This document shows, one piece after another, positions 56,944 to 64,000 of a stretch of 64,000 bases of DNA. A program made the translations under genes and the position numbers. Numbering within the stretch: the first letter of the stretch is position 1; every line of letters starts with the position of its first letter. Source of the stretch: Sphingopyxis microcysteis (GTDB taxonomy: Bacteria; Pseudomonadota; Alphaproteobacteria; Sphingomonadales; Sphingomonadaceae). The DNA is taken from positions 1,116,001 to 1,180,000 of the forward strand of contig NZ_JAANYY010000002.1 of NCBI RefSeq assembly GCF_012274265.1. Reading direction: 5' to 3'. The notes below the pieces were generated by a model. That model worked only from the letters and a program-made list of their open reading frames with translations. It did not search any database and was not told the DNA's origin.

Positions 56944-57957
56944 CTAATAAGCCCGCGCAACCGCAAAGGCGACCGCCTCGGTCAGCGCCGCCTTGGCGTG
57001 GCTGGCACGGAAGCCGCCGATCGCGTCGACCGCGCGCTGGCCATAGTGGCGCGCGCGCGCCAGCGTATCGTCGATCGTGCCATGCTGGCGCAGCAGGCGG
57101 GTGGCGTGGGCAAGATCCTCATCCGACGTCCGGTGACCGGTGATCGCCTGTTTCCAGAATTCGCGTTCTTCGGCGTTACCGCGCGCATAAGCGAGGATGA
57201 CGGGCAATGTGACCTTGCCGTCGCGAAAATCGTCGCCGACGCCCTTGCCCATCGTTTCGGCGTCCGAAACATAGTCGATCGCGTCGTCAACGAGCTGGAA
57301 CGCGATGCCGAGGTTGCGGCCATAGGCGTCGAGCGCCGCCTCGGTCGCTTCGTCGCGTTCGGCGACGACCGCGGCGATCTTGCACGCCGCGGCGAACAGT
57401 TCGGCGGTCTTGGCGTTGATGATCGCGAGATATTGATCTTCGCTGGTTTCGATGCGGCGCTGCGCGGAGAGCTGGTTGACCTCGCCCTCGGCGATCACCG
57501 CCGAGGCGCGGCTCAAAATCTTGAGCACCTTCAGCGATCCGTCCTCGACCATCACCTCGAACGCGCGGCTGAACAGGAAATCGCCGACCAGCACCGACGC
57601 GCTGTTGCCCCAGATGATGTTTGCGGTTTTGCGGCCGCGGCGAAGGTCCGATTTGTCGACGACGTCGTCGTGGAGCAAGGTCGCGGTGTGGATGAACTCG
57701 ACCGCCGCCGCCAGCTTGCAATGGCGCCGCCCGGGATAATCGAGCAGCTTGCCGCAGGCGAGCGTCAGCATCGGCCGCATCCTTTTGCCGCCGCCCGCGA
57801 TCAGATGCCCCGCGAGTTCGGGGATCAGCGGCACTTCGGACTGCATGCGGTCGAGAATGACCGAATTCACCTCGTTCATATCGGCGGCGACAAGCGCCAT
57901 CATCGGATCGAGCGAGGGGGGCCGGTCGCCGTGGAGCTGGTGGATTTCGGCAGTCAT
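56944..57957 (-). CDS. polyprenyl (octaprenyl/decaprenyl) diphosphate synthase
   Basis: This 337-residue prenyltransferase supplies the ubiquinone side chain. The first Asp-rich motif is LLHDDVVDKSDLRRG and the second QLVDDAIDYVSD. AGGGKRMRPMLTLAC is the diphosphate-binding Arg region. The start at 57957 (MTAEIHQLHGDRPP) is chosen over longer reading because it fits the family. It is divergent from the chorismate mutase gene with a 104-base gap. Chain length is not readable by eye. Confidence 0.9.
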   Translation of the reverse strand: MTAEIHQLHGDRPPSLDPMMALVAADMNEVNSVILDRMQSEVPLIPELAGHLIAGGGKRMRPMLTLACGKLLDYPGRRHCKLAAAVEFIHTATLLHDDVVDKSDLRRGRKTANIIWGNSASVLVGDFLFSRAFEVMVEDGSLKVLKILSRASAVIAEGEVNQLSAQRRIETSEDQYLAIINAKTAELFAAACKIAAVVAERDEATEAALDAYGRNLGIAFQLVDDAIDYVSDAETMGKGVGDDFRDGKVTLPVILAYARGNAEEREFWKQAITGHRTSDEDLAHATRLLRQHGTIDDTLARARHYGQRAVDAIGGFRASHAKAALTEAVAFAVARAY

Positions 57958-58061
57958 GATGCGGCGAGCCTTGGCGGCGCGGCCACGATTTTGCAACGAC
58001 TTTCGGCTTGCCAGCGCCCCCTCGCCGGTGCCAAGCGGGCCGGGCACGAGAGGAGCCGCGC

Positions 58062-58349
58062 ATGACCGACCAACTGAGCCGTTACCGCCAGAGCATCGAC
58101 AATATCGACGCGGCGCTGGTCTATATGCTGGCCGAACGGTTCAAGGTCACCAAGGCGGTTGGCGAGCTGAAGGCGCGCGAAGGCATGCCGCCCGCCGATC
58201 CGGGCCGCGAGGAACGGCAGATCGAAAGGCTGCGCAGCCTGGCGCGCGACGCCGACCTCGACCCCGATTTCACCGAAAAATTCCTGCGCTTCATCATCGA
58301 AGAAGTGATCCGCCATCACCAGCAGGCCAAGCGCGAGCAGGACGTCTGA
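58062..58349 (+). CDS. chorismate mutase (AroQ type)
   Basis: This 95-residue monofunctional AroQ-class enzyme converts chorismate to prephenate. It has YRQSIDNIDAALVYMLAERF, KVTKAVGELKAREG and FTEKFLRFIIEEVIRHH. The helices and active-site Arg/Lys positions are present. The start ATG at 58062 follows GAGGAG. Two bases separate its stop from the next gene's GTG start. Confidence 0.92.
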   Translation: MTDQLSRYRQSIDNIDAALVYMLAERFKVTKAVGELKAREGMPPADPGREERQIERLRSLARDADLDPDFTEKFLRFIIEEVIRHHQQAKREQDV

Positions 58350-58351
58350 CG

Positions 58352-59041
58352 GTGGATCATCCGATCTTCACGAAATGGCCCGCGCAATATCCCGACCGGC
58401 TCCAGCTTTTCTCGGCCCCGACGCCGAACGGGGTCAAGGTCGGCATCATGCTCGAAGAAACCGGCCTTCCTTACGAGCCGCACCGCATCGACATCATGGC
58501 GAACGAAAGCCATGACCCGGCCTTTCTAGCGCTCAACCCAAACGGCAAGATTCCGGCGATCTACGACCCCGAGGGCCCCGGCGGCAACCCGCTGGCGCTG
58601 TGGGAATCGGGGGCGATCCTGATCTATCTGGCCGAAAAATGCGGACAATTGCTGCCCGCCGATCCCGGGGCGCGATACGAAACGATCCAATGGGTGATGT
58701 GGCAGATGGGCGGGGTCGGCCCGATGTTCGGCCAGCTCGGCTTTTTCCACAAATTCGCCGGGCGCGAATATGAGGACAAGCGTCCGCGCGACCGTTATGC
58801 GGCCGAATCGACGCGATTGCTCGGCGTCCTCGATGCGCGGCTGGCCGATCGGTCGTGGGTGATGGGTGACGATTACAGCATCGCCGACATCTCGCTGCTC
58901 GGCTGGGTCCGGAACCTGATCGGCTTTTACGAGGCCGCCGAGATCGTCGGTTTCGACCGTTTCGCGCAGGTTCAGCGCTGGCTGGATGCGGGCCTTGCGC
59001 GGCCGGCGGTGCAGCGCGGCTTGGTTGTGACTGCGACTTGA
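58352..59041 (+). CDS. glutathione S-transferase family (YfcG/YghU-like)
   Basis: This 229-residue protein starts at GTG 58352, just after the chorismate mutase stop, suggesting co-transcription. The thioredoxin-like N-terminal domain has FSAPTPNGVKVGIMLEETGL, NPNGKIPAI and the glutathione-binding ESGAILIYLAEK. The C-terminal helical domain includes WVMWQMGGVGPMFGQLGFFH, as in the Nu-class/disulfide-bond oxidoreductases YfcG and YghU. Substrate unknown. Confidence 0.9.
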   Translation: MDHPIFTKWPAQYPDRLQLFSAPTPNGVKVGIMLEETGLPYEPHRIDIMANESHDPAFLALNPNGKIPAIYDPEGPGGNPLALWESGAILIYLAEKCGQLLPADPGARYETIQWVMWQMGGVGPMFGQLGFFHKFAGREYEDKRPRDRYAAESTRLLGVLDARLADRSWVMGDDYSIADISLLGWVRNLIGFYEAAEIVGFDRFAQVQRWLDAGLARPAVQRGLVVTAT

Positions 59042-59056
59042 GCTTTTCGAAGCACG

Positions 59057-59085
59057 GCCGGGGACGGGTTCTACCCGCCCCCGGC
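59057..59085. terminator. hairpin after the GST gene
   Basis: GCCGGGGACGGGT / ACCCGCCCCCGGC forms a strong stem with a three-base loop, 15 bases after the GST stop. There is no T-run, so it could be a weak or bidirectional end signal for the convergent OmpA-family gene. Confidence 0.5.
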
Positions 59086-59093
59086 GCGTTCGC

Positions 59094-59975
59094 TTACATC
59101 CCGTCCAGCCCCTTGCTGACGAGAACATTCACCGCGACGCGGCGATTCATCGCCTTGCCTTCGGGGGTGCTGTTGTCCGCCGCGGGATCGGCTTCGGACA
59201 TGCCGGTCGGGGTCAGCATGCGATAGGGCTTCCAGCCGCACGCCTGTTGCAGGTGATTGACGACGCGGCCCGCGCGCTTTTCGCTCAGCGCCTGGTTCAA
59301 TTCCTCGCTGCCGGTGGAATCGGTGTAACCGACGACGAGCAGCAGTGCATTGTCCATCGCTTCGGCCTGGGTGGCGGTCGAACAGAGGTCGGCCTTGGCC
59401 TGCGGCGACAGGATCGCCTTGCCGGTGTCGAAATTCACGTTGATCGTGCTTTTGACATTATATTGATCGATGTCGCCGACGCGGCTGCGCAGCGCTTCGG
59501 TTGCGGCGGTCTGCTCGGCAAAGCGCTGGTCGGTGCCGGTACGGATCATCGACGCGGTGCGCAGATCCTTGCTCTTGAGGTCAACCTCGCTCGCAACCAG
59601 GCCGCCATCCCATTGCAGGGTATCAACGGTGACCGGCAGGCCGTTGAGCAGCGAGTCCGCGGCCAGCTTGTTGCTGCTGAGCCCCAGGAAGCCGCCCTTG
59701 GCCTTGATCTTGGTATAGTCGGCGATCGCGATCGTCGTGTCATTGCCATCGGCGGTGCGGATCCGCATCCGGCCATCGCTGCGCGCCGAGATGATGCCTT
59801 CAACCTGCGGCCCCTTGGTCATCTGGTCGGGGGTCGGCAGGGTGCCATAGACGGTCGCCATGACGTCGCCGTCGGCAGGTGCCTCTTGCGATTGCGCGGC
59901 AAGGCCGACCGGCGTCGCAGCGGCCAGCGCGGTGAGGAACAACAAAGTCTTTGGTCTTTTGGAAACGGTAAGCAT
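59094..59975 (-). CDS. OmpA-family outer-membrane/periplasmic protein
   Basis: This 293-residue exported protein has a signal peptide (MLTVSKRPKTLLFLTALAA to GLAAQ). The middle domain is of unrecognised type (residues about 40-180). The C-terminal OmpA/MotB domain has INVNFDTGKAILSPQAKADL and VVGYTDSTGSEELNQALSEK, the peptidoglycan-binding signature. It ends MNRRVAVNVLVSKGLDGM. It probably links envelope layers; the role is not known. Confidence 0.88.
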   Translation of the reverse strand: MLTVSKRPKTLLFLTALAAATPVGLAAQSQEAPADGDVMATVYGTLPTPDQMTKGPQVEGIISARSDGRMRIRTADGNDTTIAIADYTKIKAKGGFLGLSSNKLAADSLLNGLPVTVDTLQWDGGLVASEVDLKSKDLRTASMIRTGTDQRFAEQTAATEALRSRVGDIDQYNVKSTINVNFDTGKAILSPQAKADLCSTATQAEAMDNALLLVVGYTDSTGSEELNQALSEKRAGRVVNHLQQACGWKPYRMLTPTGMSEADPAADNSTPEGKAMNRRVAVNVLVSKGLDGM

Positions 59976-60136
59976 GACCCTACTCCTTCAGTGAGCCGCC
60001 CCCGCGAATTCCCGTCGCCCCTTCTTGCAACTCGGTTCGCCCGGCAAGACGGGACGTTCGTTTGCGCAGACAATATGGGCGGATTGTGCGGTGAACCGAT
60101 GGAAAGCGCCCCGCATCGCGGGAATTTTGGGGGCGT

Positions 60137-61543
60137 TTAGCCCGCCGGCAGCCGCAGCCGCACCAGCAGCCCGCCCAGATCGTCGCTCTCTTCGAGCGCA
60201 ATGCTGCCGCCATAGATTTCGGCGACGTCGCGCACGATCGCGAGGCCGAGCCCGGTACCGGGCTTGCCGCTGTCGAGGCGGACGCCGCGATCGAAAATGC
60301 GCGTGCGGTCGGCGGGCGAGATGCCCGGGCCGTCGTCCTCGACCAGTATCTCCGCCATCGCCCCGTCGCGCTGGATGGTGACGAACACGCTGCCGCCCCC
60401 ATATTTCGCGGCATTTTCGAGCAGATTGCCGACCAGTTCATCAAGGTCCTGGCGTTCGACGCGCGCCACCAGCTGCTTGTCGCCCGCCGCGTCGAGCCGG
60501 ACCTTGGGATAGAGCAGCGCCACCGCGCGCGTCACGCTGTCGACGCTTTCGCGGACATTGGCGCGCGCCTGCGCCGCACCCCGACGCCCGACCGCGCGCG
60601 CGCGCGCCAGATGATGTTCGACCTGTCGCTGCATCGTCGCGGCCTCGCGCCGCACCGTGTCGGCGAGCGGCGAGGTCTGGCTGGTCGCGCTGTTGAGCAG
60701 CACGGTGAGCGGGGTCTTGAGCGCGTGCGCCAGATTGCCTGCGTGCAGCCGCGCCTCCTCGGCCTGTTTCTCGTTATGCGCGAGCAGCGCATTGAGTTCG
60801 TCGACCATCGGCTGCACTTCCAGCGGCAGCGGCGCATCGACACGGCGATTCTGCCCGCCGCGCATCGCGGCGATCGCGCGCCGGATATGCCGCAGCGGCC
60901 AGAGGCCGTAAAAGGTCTGAAGCGCGGCAAGGATGATGAGCCCGAGCCCGAGCAGCGCCAGGCTGGGGATCAGCGTCTGCCGCACCGCGCCGACCTGGGC
61001 GTCCAGCGCCTCGCGCGACTGCGCGATCTGGTAGCGCCAGCTGACCTTGCTGCCCGGCAGGATGACATTGCGTTCGAGCACGCGCAGCTCCTCGTCAGGG
61101 AACTGGGTGCTGTCATAGGTGTGGATCTGGTCGTCGATATGCGGCGTCGGCGCCTTCAGCGACCGTTCCCACAAGGACCGCGAGCGATAGGGTTCCTGAT
61201 TGCCGCCGCTGATCTGCCAGTAAAGGCCGCTGTACGGTTCCAGGAATCGCTGGTCGCCGAGCGGCTCGACCAGCCGCACCTCGCCATCGGGGCCGATTTC
61301 GGACGAGCGGATCATCGCGATCAGCACATATTCGAGGCTGGAATCGAAATTGCGTGTGATCGCGCCGGTGAGCACGCGATCGAGCGCGAAACCACCGCCG
61401 ATCAGCAGCACCGAAATCCACAGCGCCGCGATCGCGATCATGCGCCGCGCCAGCGATCCGGTGATGCGGCTGGTCAGCGCGACAGGTTTTTCCACCGGTT
61501 CGCGGGCCGTGACGCCTGTCGTACTGGAGTCCATATCGGCCAT
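60137..61543 (-). CDS. sensor histidine kinase (PhoQ-like)
   Basis: This 468-residue membrane kinase has two spans (about residues 33-55 and 190-215) around a periplasmic sensing domain. A HAMP-like linker follows, then an H-box HAGNLAHALKTPLTVLLNSA, an N-box DELVGNLLENAAKYG and a G-box DDGPGISPADR with GTGLGLAIVRDV. It is the partner of the OmpR-type regulator 11 bases upstream. The stimulus is unknown; PhoQ-like kinases sense low Mg2+ or cationic peptides. Confidence 0.92.
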   Translation of the reverse strand: MADMDSSTTGVTAREPVEKPVALTSRITGSLARRMIAIAALWISVLLIGGGFALDRVLTGAITRNFDSSLEYVLIAMIRSSEIGPDGEVRLVEPLGDQRFLEPYSGLYWQISGGNQEPYRSRSLWERSLKAPTPHIDDQIHTYDSTQFPDEELRVLERNVILPGSKVSWRYQIAQSREALDAQVGAVRQTLIPSLALLGLGLIILAALQTFYGLWPLRHIRRAIAAMRGGQNRRVDAPLPLEVQPMVDELNALLAHNEKQAEEARLHAGNLAHALKTPLTVLLNSATSQTSPLADTVRREAATMQRQVEHHLARARAVGRRGAAQARANVRESVDSVTRAVALLYPKVRLDAAGDKQLVARVERQDLDELVGNLLENAAKYGGGSVFVTIQRDGAMAEILVEDDGPGISPADRTRIFDRGVRLDSGKPGTGLGLAIVRDVAEIYGGSIALEESDDLGGLLVRLRLPAG

Positions 61544-61554
61544 GGCCGAACGGT

Positions 61555-62220
61555 TCAGCCCTGCGGATCGTCGAGCTGGTAACCCAGACCGCGGATCGTC
61601 GTGATGATGTCGGCGCCCAGCTTTTTGCGGATACGCGTCACGAACACTTCAATCGTGTTCGAATCGCGGTCGAAATCCTGATCGTAAATATGCTCGATCA
61701 GTTCGGTGCGCGACACCACCTTGCCCTTGTGGTGGAGCAGATAGGACAGCAGCTTATATTCCTGCGCGGTCAGCTTGACCGCTTCGCCGGCCAGCGTAAC
61801 GCGGCCCGAACGGGTGTCGAGCCGCACGTCGCCCGCGGTCAGTTCGCTCGACGCATTGCCGGCGGCGCGGCGAATGAGCGCGCGCAGGCGGGCGATCAGT
61901 TCTTCGGTCTGGAACGGCTTGGCCAGATAATCGTCGGCGCCGGCATCCAGCCCCGCGACCTTGTCCGACCAGCTGTCGCGCGCGGTCAGCACCAGCACCG
62001 GGAAATTGCGCTTTTCGCGGCGCCAGCGGTCGAGCACCGTCAGCCCGTCGATTTCGGGCAGGCCCAGATCGAGGATCGCGGCATCGTAATTTTCGGTCGA
62101 ACCGAGGAAATGACCATCCTCGCCATCGGTCGCCAGATCGACGGCATAACCTGTCGCTTCCAGCGTCGCCTTTAGCTGCGGGCCGAGGGTGGGTTCGTCT
62201 TCGACAATCAAGATCCGCAT
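61555..62220 (-). CDS. OmpR-family response regulator (PhoP-like)
   Basis: This 221-residue regulator has a receiver domain (VEDEPTLGPQLKATLEA, phospho-acceptor AAILDLGLPEIDG, Lys in YLAKPFQTEELIARLR). The winged-helix DNA-binding domain ends FDRDSNTIEVFVTRIRKKLG. First of a two-gene operon with the kinase; a PepSY gene lies 115 bases further upstream on the same strand. Confidence 0.94.
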   Translation of the reverse strand: MRILIVEDEPTLGPQLKATLEATGYAVDLATDGEDGHFLGSTENYDAAILDLGLPEIDGLTVLDRWRREKRNFPVLVLTARDSWSDKVAGLDAGADDYLAKPFQTEELIARLRALIRRAAGNASSELTAGDVRLDTRSGRVTLAGEAVKLTAQEYKLLSYLLHHKGKVVSRTELIEHIYDQDFDRDSNTIEVFVTRIRKKLGADIITTIRGLGYQLDDPQG

Positions 62221-62335
62221 TCGGACGCCTTTCCTTGGCGGACCGGTGACCCCGGCCGCATGTTTCGACTGTGTATCAAGTCCGAACGATCATCGCAAAA
62301 TGTCGTTGCGAAGCGCGTCGGCGATTTCGGAAGCT

Positions 62336-62644
62336 TCAGGGTTTGCGGCCGACGATCCGGCCGGTGCGGGCATCGACATAGACGACGACGACCTGGCTGC
62401 CGTCCATGAACTTCAGCGCATAGATCATCCGGCCCGCGTCGAACTGCGGCCCGCCGAGATAGGTCATCTCGCTATAAGGCGCGCGCGAACGGACTTCGGC
62501 GATCAGCCGGTTGAGCGGAATGACCTGCCCCTGCGCCGCCGCATCGCGCAGATGATCCTGATCGCGATTGCCGCGCGCGGCCGCGGGTGCGCCTGCGGAC
62601 AGTAGCAGGGCCGAAATGAGCGAGAAGATCAGGGTACGGGTCAT
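62336..62644 (-). CDS. PepSY domain protein, exported
   Basis: This 102-residue protein has a signal peptide (MTRTLIFSLISALLLSAGAP) and a single PepSY-like domain ending VYVDARTGRIVGRKP. PepSY modules often sit in operons with PhoPQ-type systems and may inhibit proteases or influence sensing. It lies directly upstream of the response regulator, same strand. Confidence 0.82.
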   Translation of the reverse strand: MTRTLIFSLISALLLSAGAPAAARGNRDQDHLRDAAAQGQVIPLNRLIAEVRSRAPYSEMTYLGGPQFDAGRMIYALKFMDGSQVVVVYVDARTGRIVGRKP

Positions 62645-62732
62645 GGCCGTCTCTCTAATGCAAAGGCATTGAATAGGCGATGAATGGTCCGGTCAGCTGG
62701 CGTTTCGCTTGTGCGTCGGGTCGACCGGGCCA

Positions 62733-62807
62733 TGGTGGGCGCGGCAGGGATTGAACCTGCGACCCCACCCGTGTGAAGGGTGTGCTCTACCACTGAGCTA
62801 CGCGCCC
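62733..62807 (-). tRNA. tRNA-Val (CAC)
   Basis: A full cloverleaf is read on the reverse strand. The acceptor is GGGCGCG...CGCGCCC, the D-arm GCTCAGTGGTAGAGC, the anticodon stem-loop CACCC-TTCACAC-GGGTG (anticodon CAC), and the T-arm GCAGG-TTCAATC-CCTGC. The CCA end is encoded (75 nt with CCA). It decodes GUG valine codons. It lies between the PepSY gene and hup. Confidence 0.95.
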
Positions 62808-62913
62808 GTCCGGGGATCGACCGAATGTCCGACGCCCGAAAGCCGGACGTCCATAGCCGCTGCGCCGATGATTGCAACGGCGATTTCGCCGAAATGGCCG
62901 TCCGGATGCAAAT

Positions 62914-62939
62914 CAGGCCGCAGCTTGCGCCGCGGCCTG
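62914..62939 (-). terminator. terminator of hup
   Basis: The reverse-strand stem CAGGCCGC / GCGGCCTG has extra inner pairs and a short loop. It is followed by ATTTGC and lies 28 bases after the hup stop. The T-tract is weak. Confidence 0.6.
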
Positions 62940-62967
62940 AAATATTCTCACCCAAAGGGCTGGCCAA

Positions 62968-63240
62968 TCAGTTGACCGCGTCCTTGAGCGCCTTGCCGGC
63001 CTTGAACTTGGGCTGGTTCGATGCCGCAATAGTCATCGTTTCGCCGGTGCGCGGGTTGCGACCGGTCGATGCCTTGCGCTTGCTGACTGCGAACGTGCCG
63101 AAACCAACGAGACGAACTTCGCCACCCTTTTTCAGCGAACCCGTGATCGCTTCGAAAACGGCTTCGACCGCCTTGCTCGCGTCACCCTTGGTCAGGCCGC
63201 TCGAGTCAGCGACGGCGGCGATCAGGTCTTGTTTGTTCAT
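62968..63240 (-). CDS. hup: DNA-binding protein HU
   Basis: This 90-residue nucleoid protein has MNKQDLIAAVADSSGLTKGD, the beta-arm VRLVGFGTFAVSKRKASTGRNPRTGETM, and the C-terminal KFKAGKALKDAVN. This is the HU-beta family with the intact arm Pro. It bends and compacts DNA. It lies downstream of lon, the standard alphaproteobacterial order. Confidence 0.96.
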   Translation of the reverse strand: MNKQDLIAAVADSSGLTKGDASKAVEAVFEAITGSLKKGGEVRLVGFGTFAVSKRKASTGRNPRTGETMTIAASNQPKFKAGKALKDAVN

Positions 63241-63407
63241 GCCTAAGGAACCCCTGCTTTTGGTTGATTGAATGATTCATGGTCATGCCATGGGGCGCCA
63301 CTAACGCCGTTTCGCCCCGCCTTGTCAAAGCAAAAAAGGGCGAAAACGGCGGTTAAACGACGATTTTGCGACGAAAAGCAGGGCTGCGAGACGTCGATCC
63401 GCCGCCG

Positions 63408-64000
63408 TCAGTGGCGAATCGTCGTCTCGGGGTCCGTTCCCGGCGCCAGCGGCGGCGAAGCGGCGAGTTCGTCCGCCTCGGTCCATTCGATCGGCACGAC
63501 CGGGCTGACCAGCGCTTCCGCCAGCACCTGATCGACGTGGCTGACCGGAATAATCTTCAACCCGCTGGTGATATTCGCCGGGATTTCGACCAGATCCTTT
63601 TCATTTTCTTCGGGGATCAACACGGTCTTGATCCCGCCGCGCAGCGCCGCGAGCAGCTTTTCCTTGAGGCCGCCGATCGCCAGCACGCGGCCACGCAGCG
63701 TGACTTCGCCGGTCATCGCGACATCGCGGCGCACCGCAATGCCGGTCAGCGTCGAAATCATGGCGGTGACCATGCCGACGCCCGCCGACGGGCCATCCTT
63801 GGGCACCGCGCCTTCGGGCAAGTGGATATGGATGTCCTTGCGCGCGAACAGGCTCGGCTTGATCCCGTAACTCGGCGCCCGCGCCTTGACGAACGACAGC
63901 GCCGCCTGGACGGATTCGGTCATCACTTCGCCGAGCTTGCCGGTGGTCCGCACCTGGCCCTTGCCCGATGCGGTCACCGCTTCGATCGTCAGCAATTCGC
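63408..64000 (-). CDS. lon: ATP-dependent protease Lon, C-terminal part (partial)
   Basis: The window ends inside this gene. The visible about 197 C-terminal residues form the Lon protease domain. The catalytic Ser lies in [11 protein letters not shown] and the catalytic Lys in [12 protein letters not shown], with [27 protein letters not shown] before them and a short acidic/Pro tail after. Lon degrades misfolded and regulatory proteins. Its ATPase domain is beyond the right edge. Confidence 0.95.
   Translation of the reverse strand, partial: ELLTIEAVTASGKGQVRTTGKLGEVMTESVQAALSFVKARAPSYGIKPSLFARKDIHIHLPEGAVPKDGPSAGVGMVTAMISTLTGIAVRRDVAMTGEVTLRGRVLAIGGLKEKLLAALRGGIKTVLIPEENEKDLVEIPANITSGLKIIPVSHVDQVLAEALVSPVVPIEWTEADELAASPPLAPGTDPETTIRH

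Overview
The window is a high-GC chromosomal segment that most resembles an alphaproteobacterium of the Sphingomonadaceae, Sphingopyxis-like. Evidence for this is the mix of UrcA, DUF2794, DUF4170, DUF4893, NDUFS4-like and ScfR/RamB-type proteins, the gene strings enolase-ftsB-pdhA-pdhB(lipoyl) and lon-hup-tRNA-Val, a direct-repeat LexA box (GAAC-N7-GAAC) and many long palindromic intergenic repeats. No rRNA, CRISPR array, transposase or prophage was seen.

Layout. Positions 1-5 kb hold the start of an HD-GYP-type protein, a RamB/ScfR-like regulator divergent from isocitrate lyase (glyoxylate shunt), and a ydcH-terC pair behind a structured leader. Positions 5-14.4 kb are mostly catabolic and exported enzymes: an M20 amidohydrolase, a DUF4893 lipoprotein, 3-hydroxybutyrate dehydrogenase with a patatin lipase, a YpfJ-type zinc peptidase overlapping an amidohydrolase, and an S9 peptidase. 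Positions 14.5-24.8 kb carry valS, a LytS/LytTR-type two-component pair, small exported proteins, a BCCT transporter and an M13 peptidase. Positions 24.9-26.8 kb hold an unusual lipoprotein plus M64-like metalloprotease pair, followed by SOS-controlled uvrA.

Positions 30-33.5 kb are an accessory stretch. It contains a membrane protein, a 0.7 kb gene-free repeat region, a quinol-monooxygenase-like protein and a compact AT-rich AAA-ATPase plus PIN-nuclease pair. This pair is the best candidate in the window for an undescribed defence or toxin system. It is wedged directly against the phosphate regulon pstS-pstC-pstA-pstB-phoU-phoB (33.5-39.7 kb). A four-unit Pho box precedes pstS, and an identically built four-unit Pho box precedes an OprP-like porin at 42.4 kb. 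Together they suggest one PhoB-controlled phosphate-uptake route from outer membrane to cytoplasm. No phoR is visible.

Positions 42.6-64 kb are largely core genes: an SDR, cysE, pdhA/pdhB, ftsB, eno, a four-gene envelope-stress operon (YqjD/YqjE/ElaB-like), the NDUFS4-like subunit, hrpB, polyprenyl diphosphate synthase, chorismate mutase, a GST, an OmpA-family protein, an OmpR/PhoQ-like two-component system with a PepSY protein, tRNA-Val(CAC), hup and the 3' part of lon.

At least six families of long palindromic repeats lie between genes. One copy lies in frame inside pdhB and encodes part of the linker between the lipoyl and E1-beta domains.
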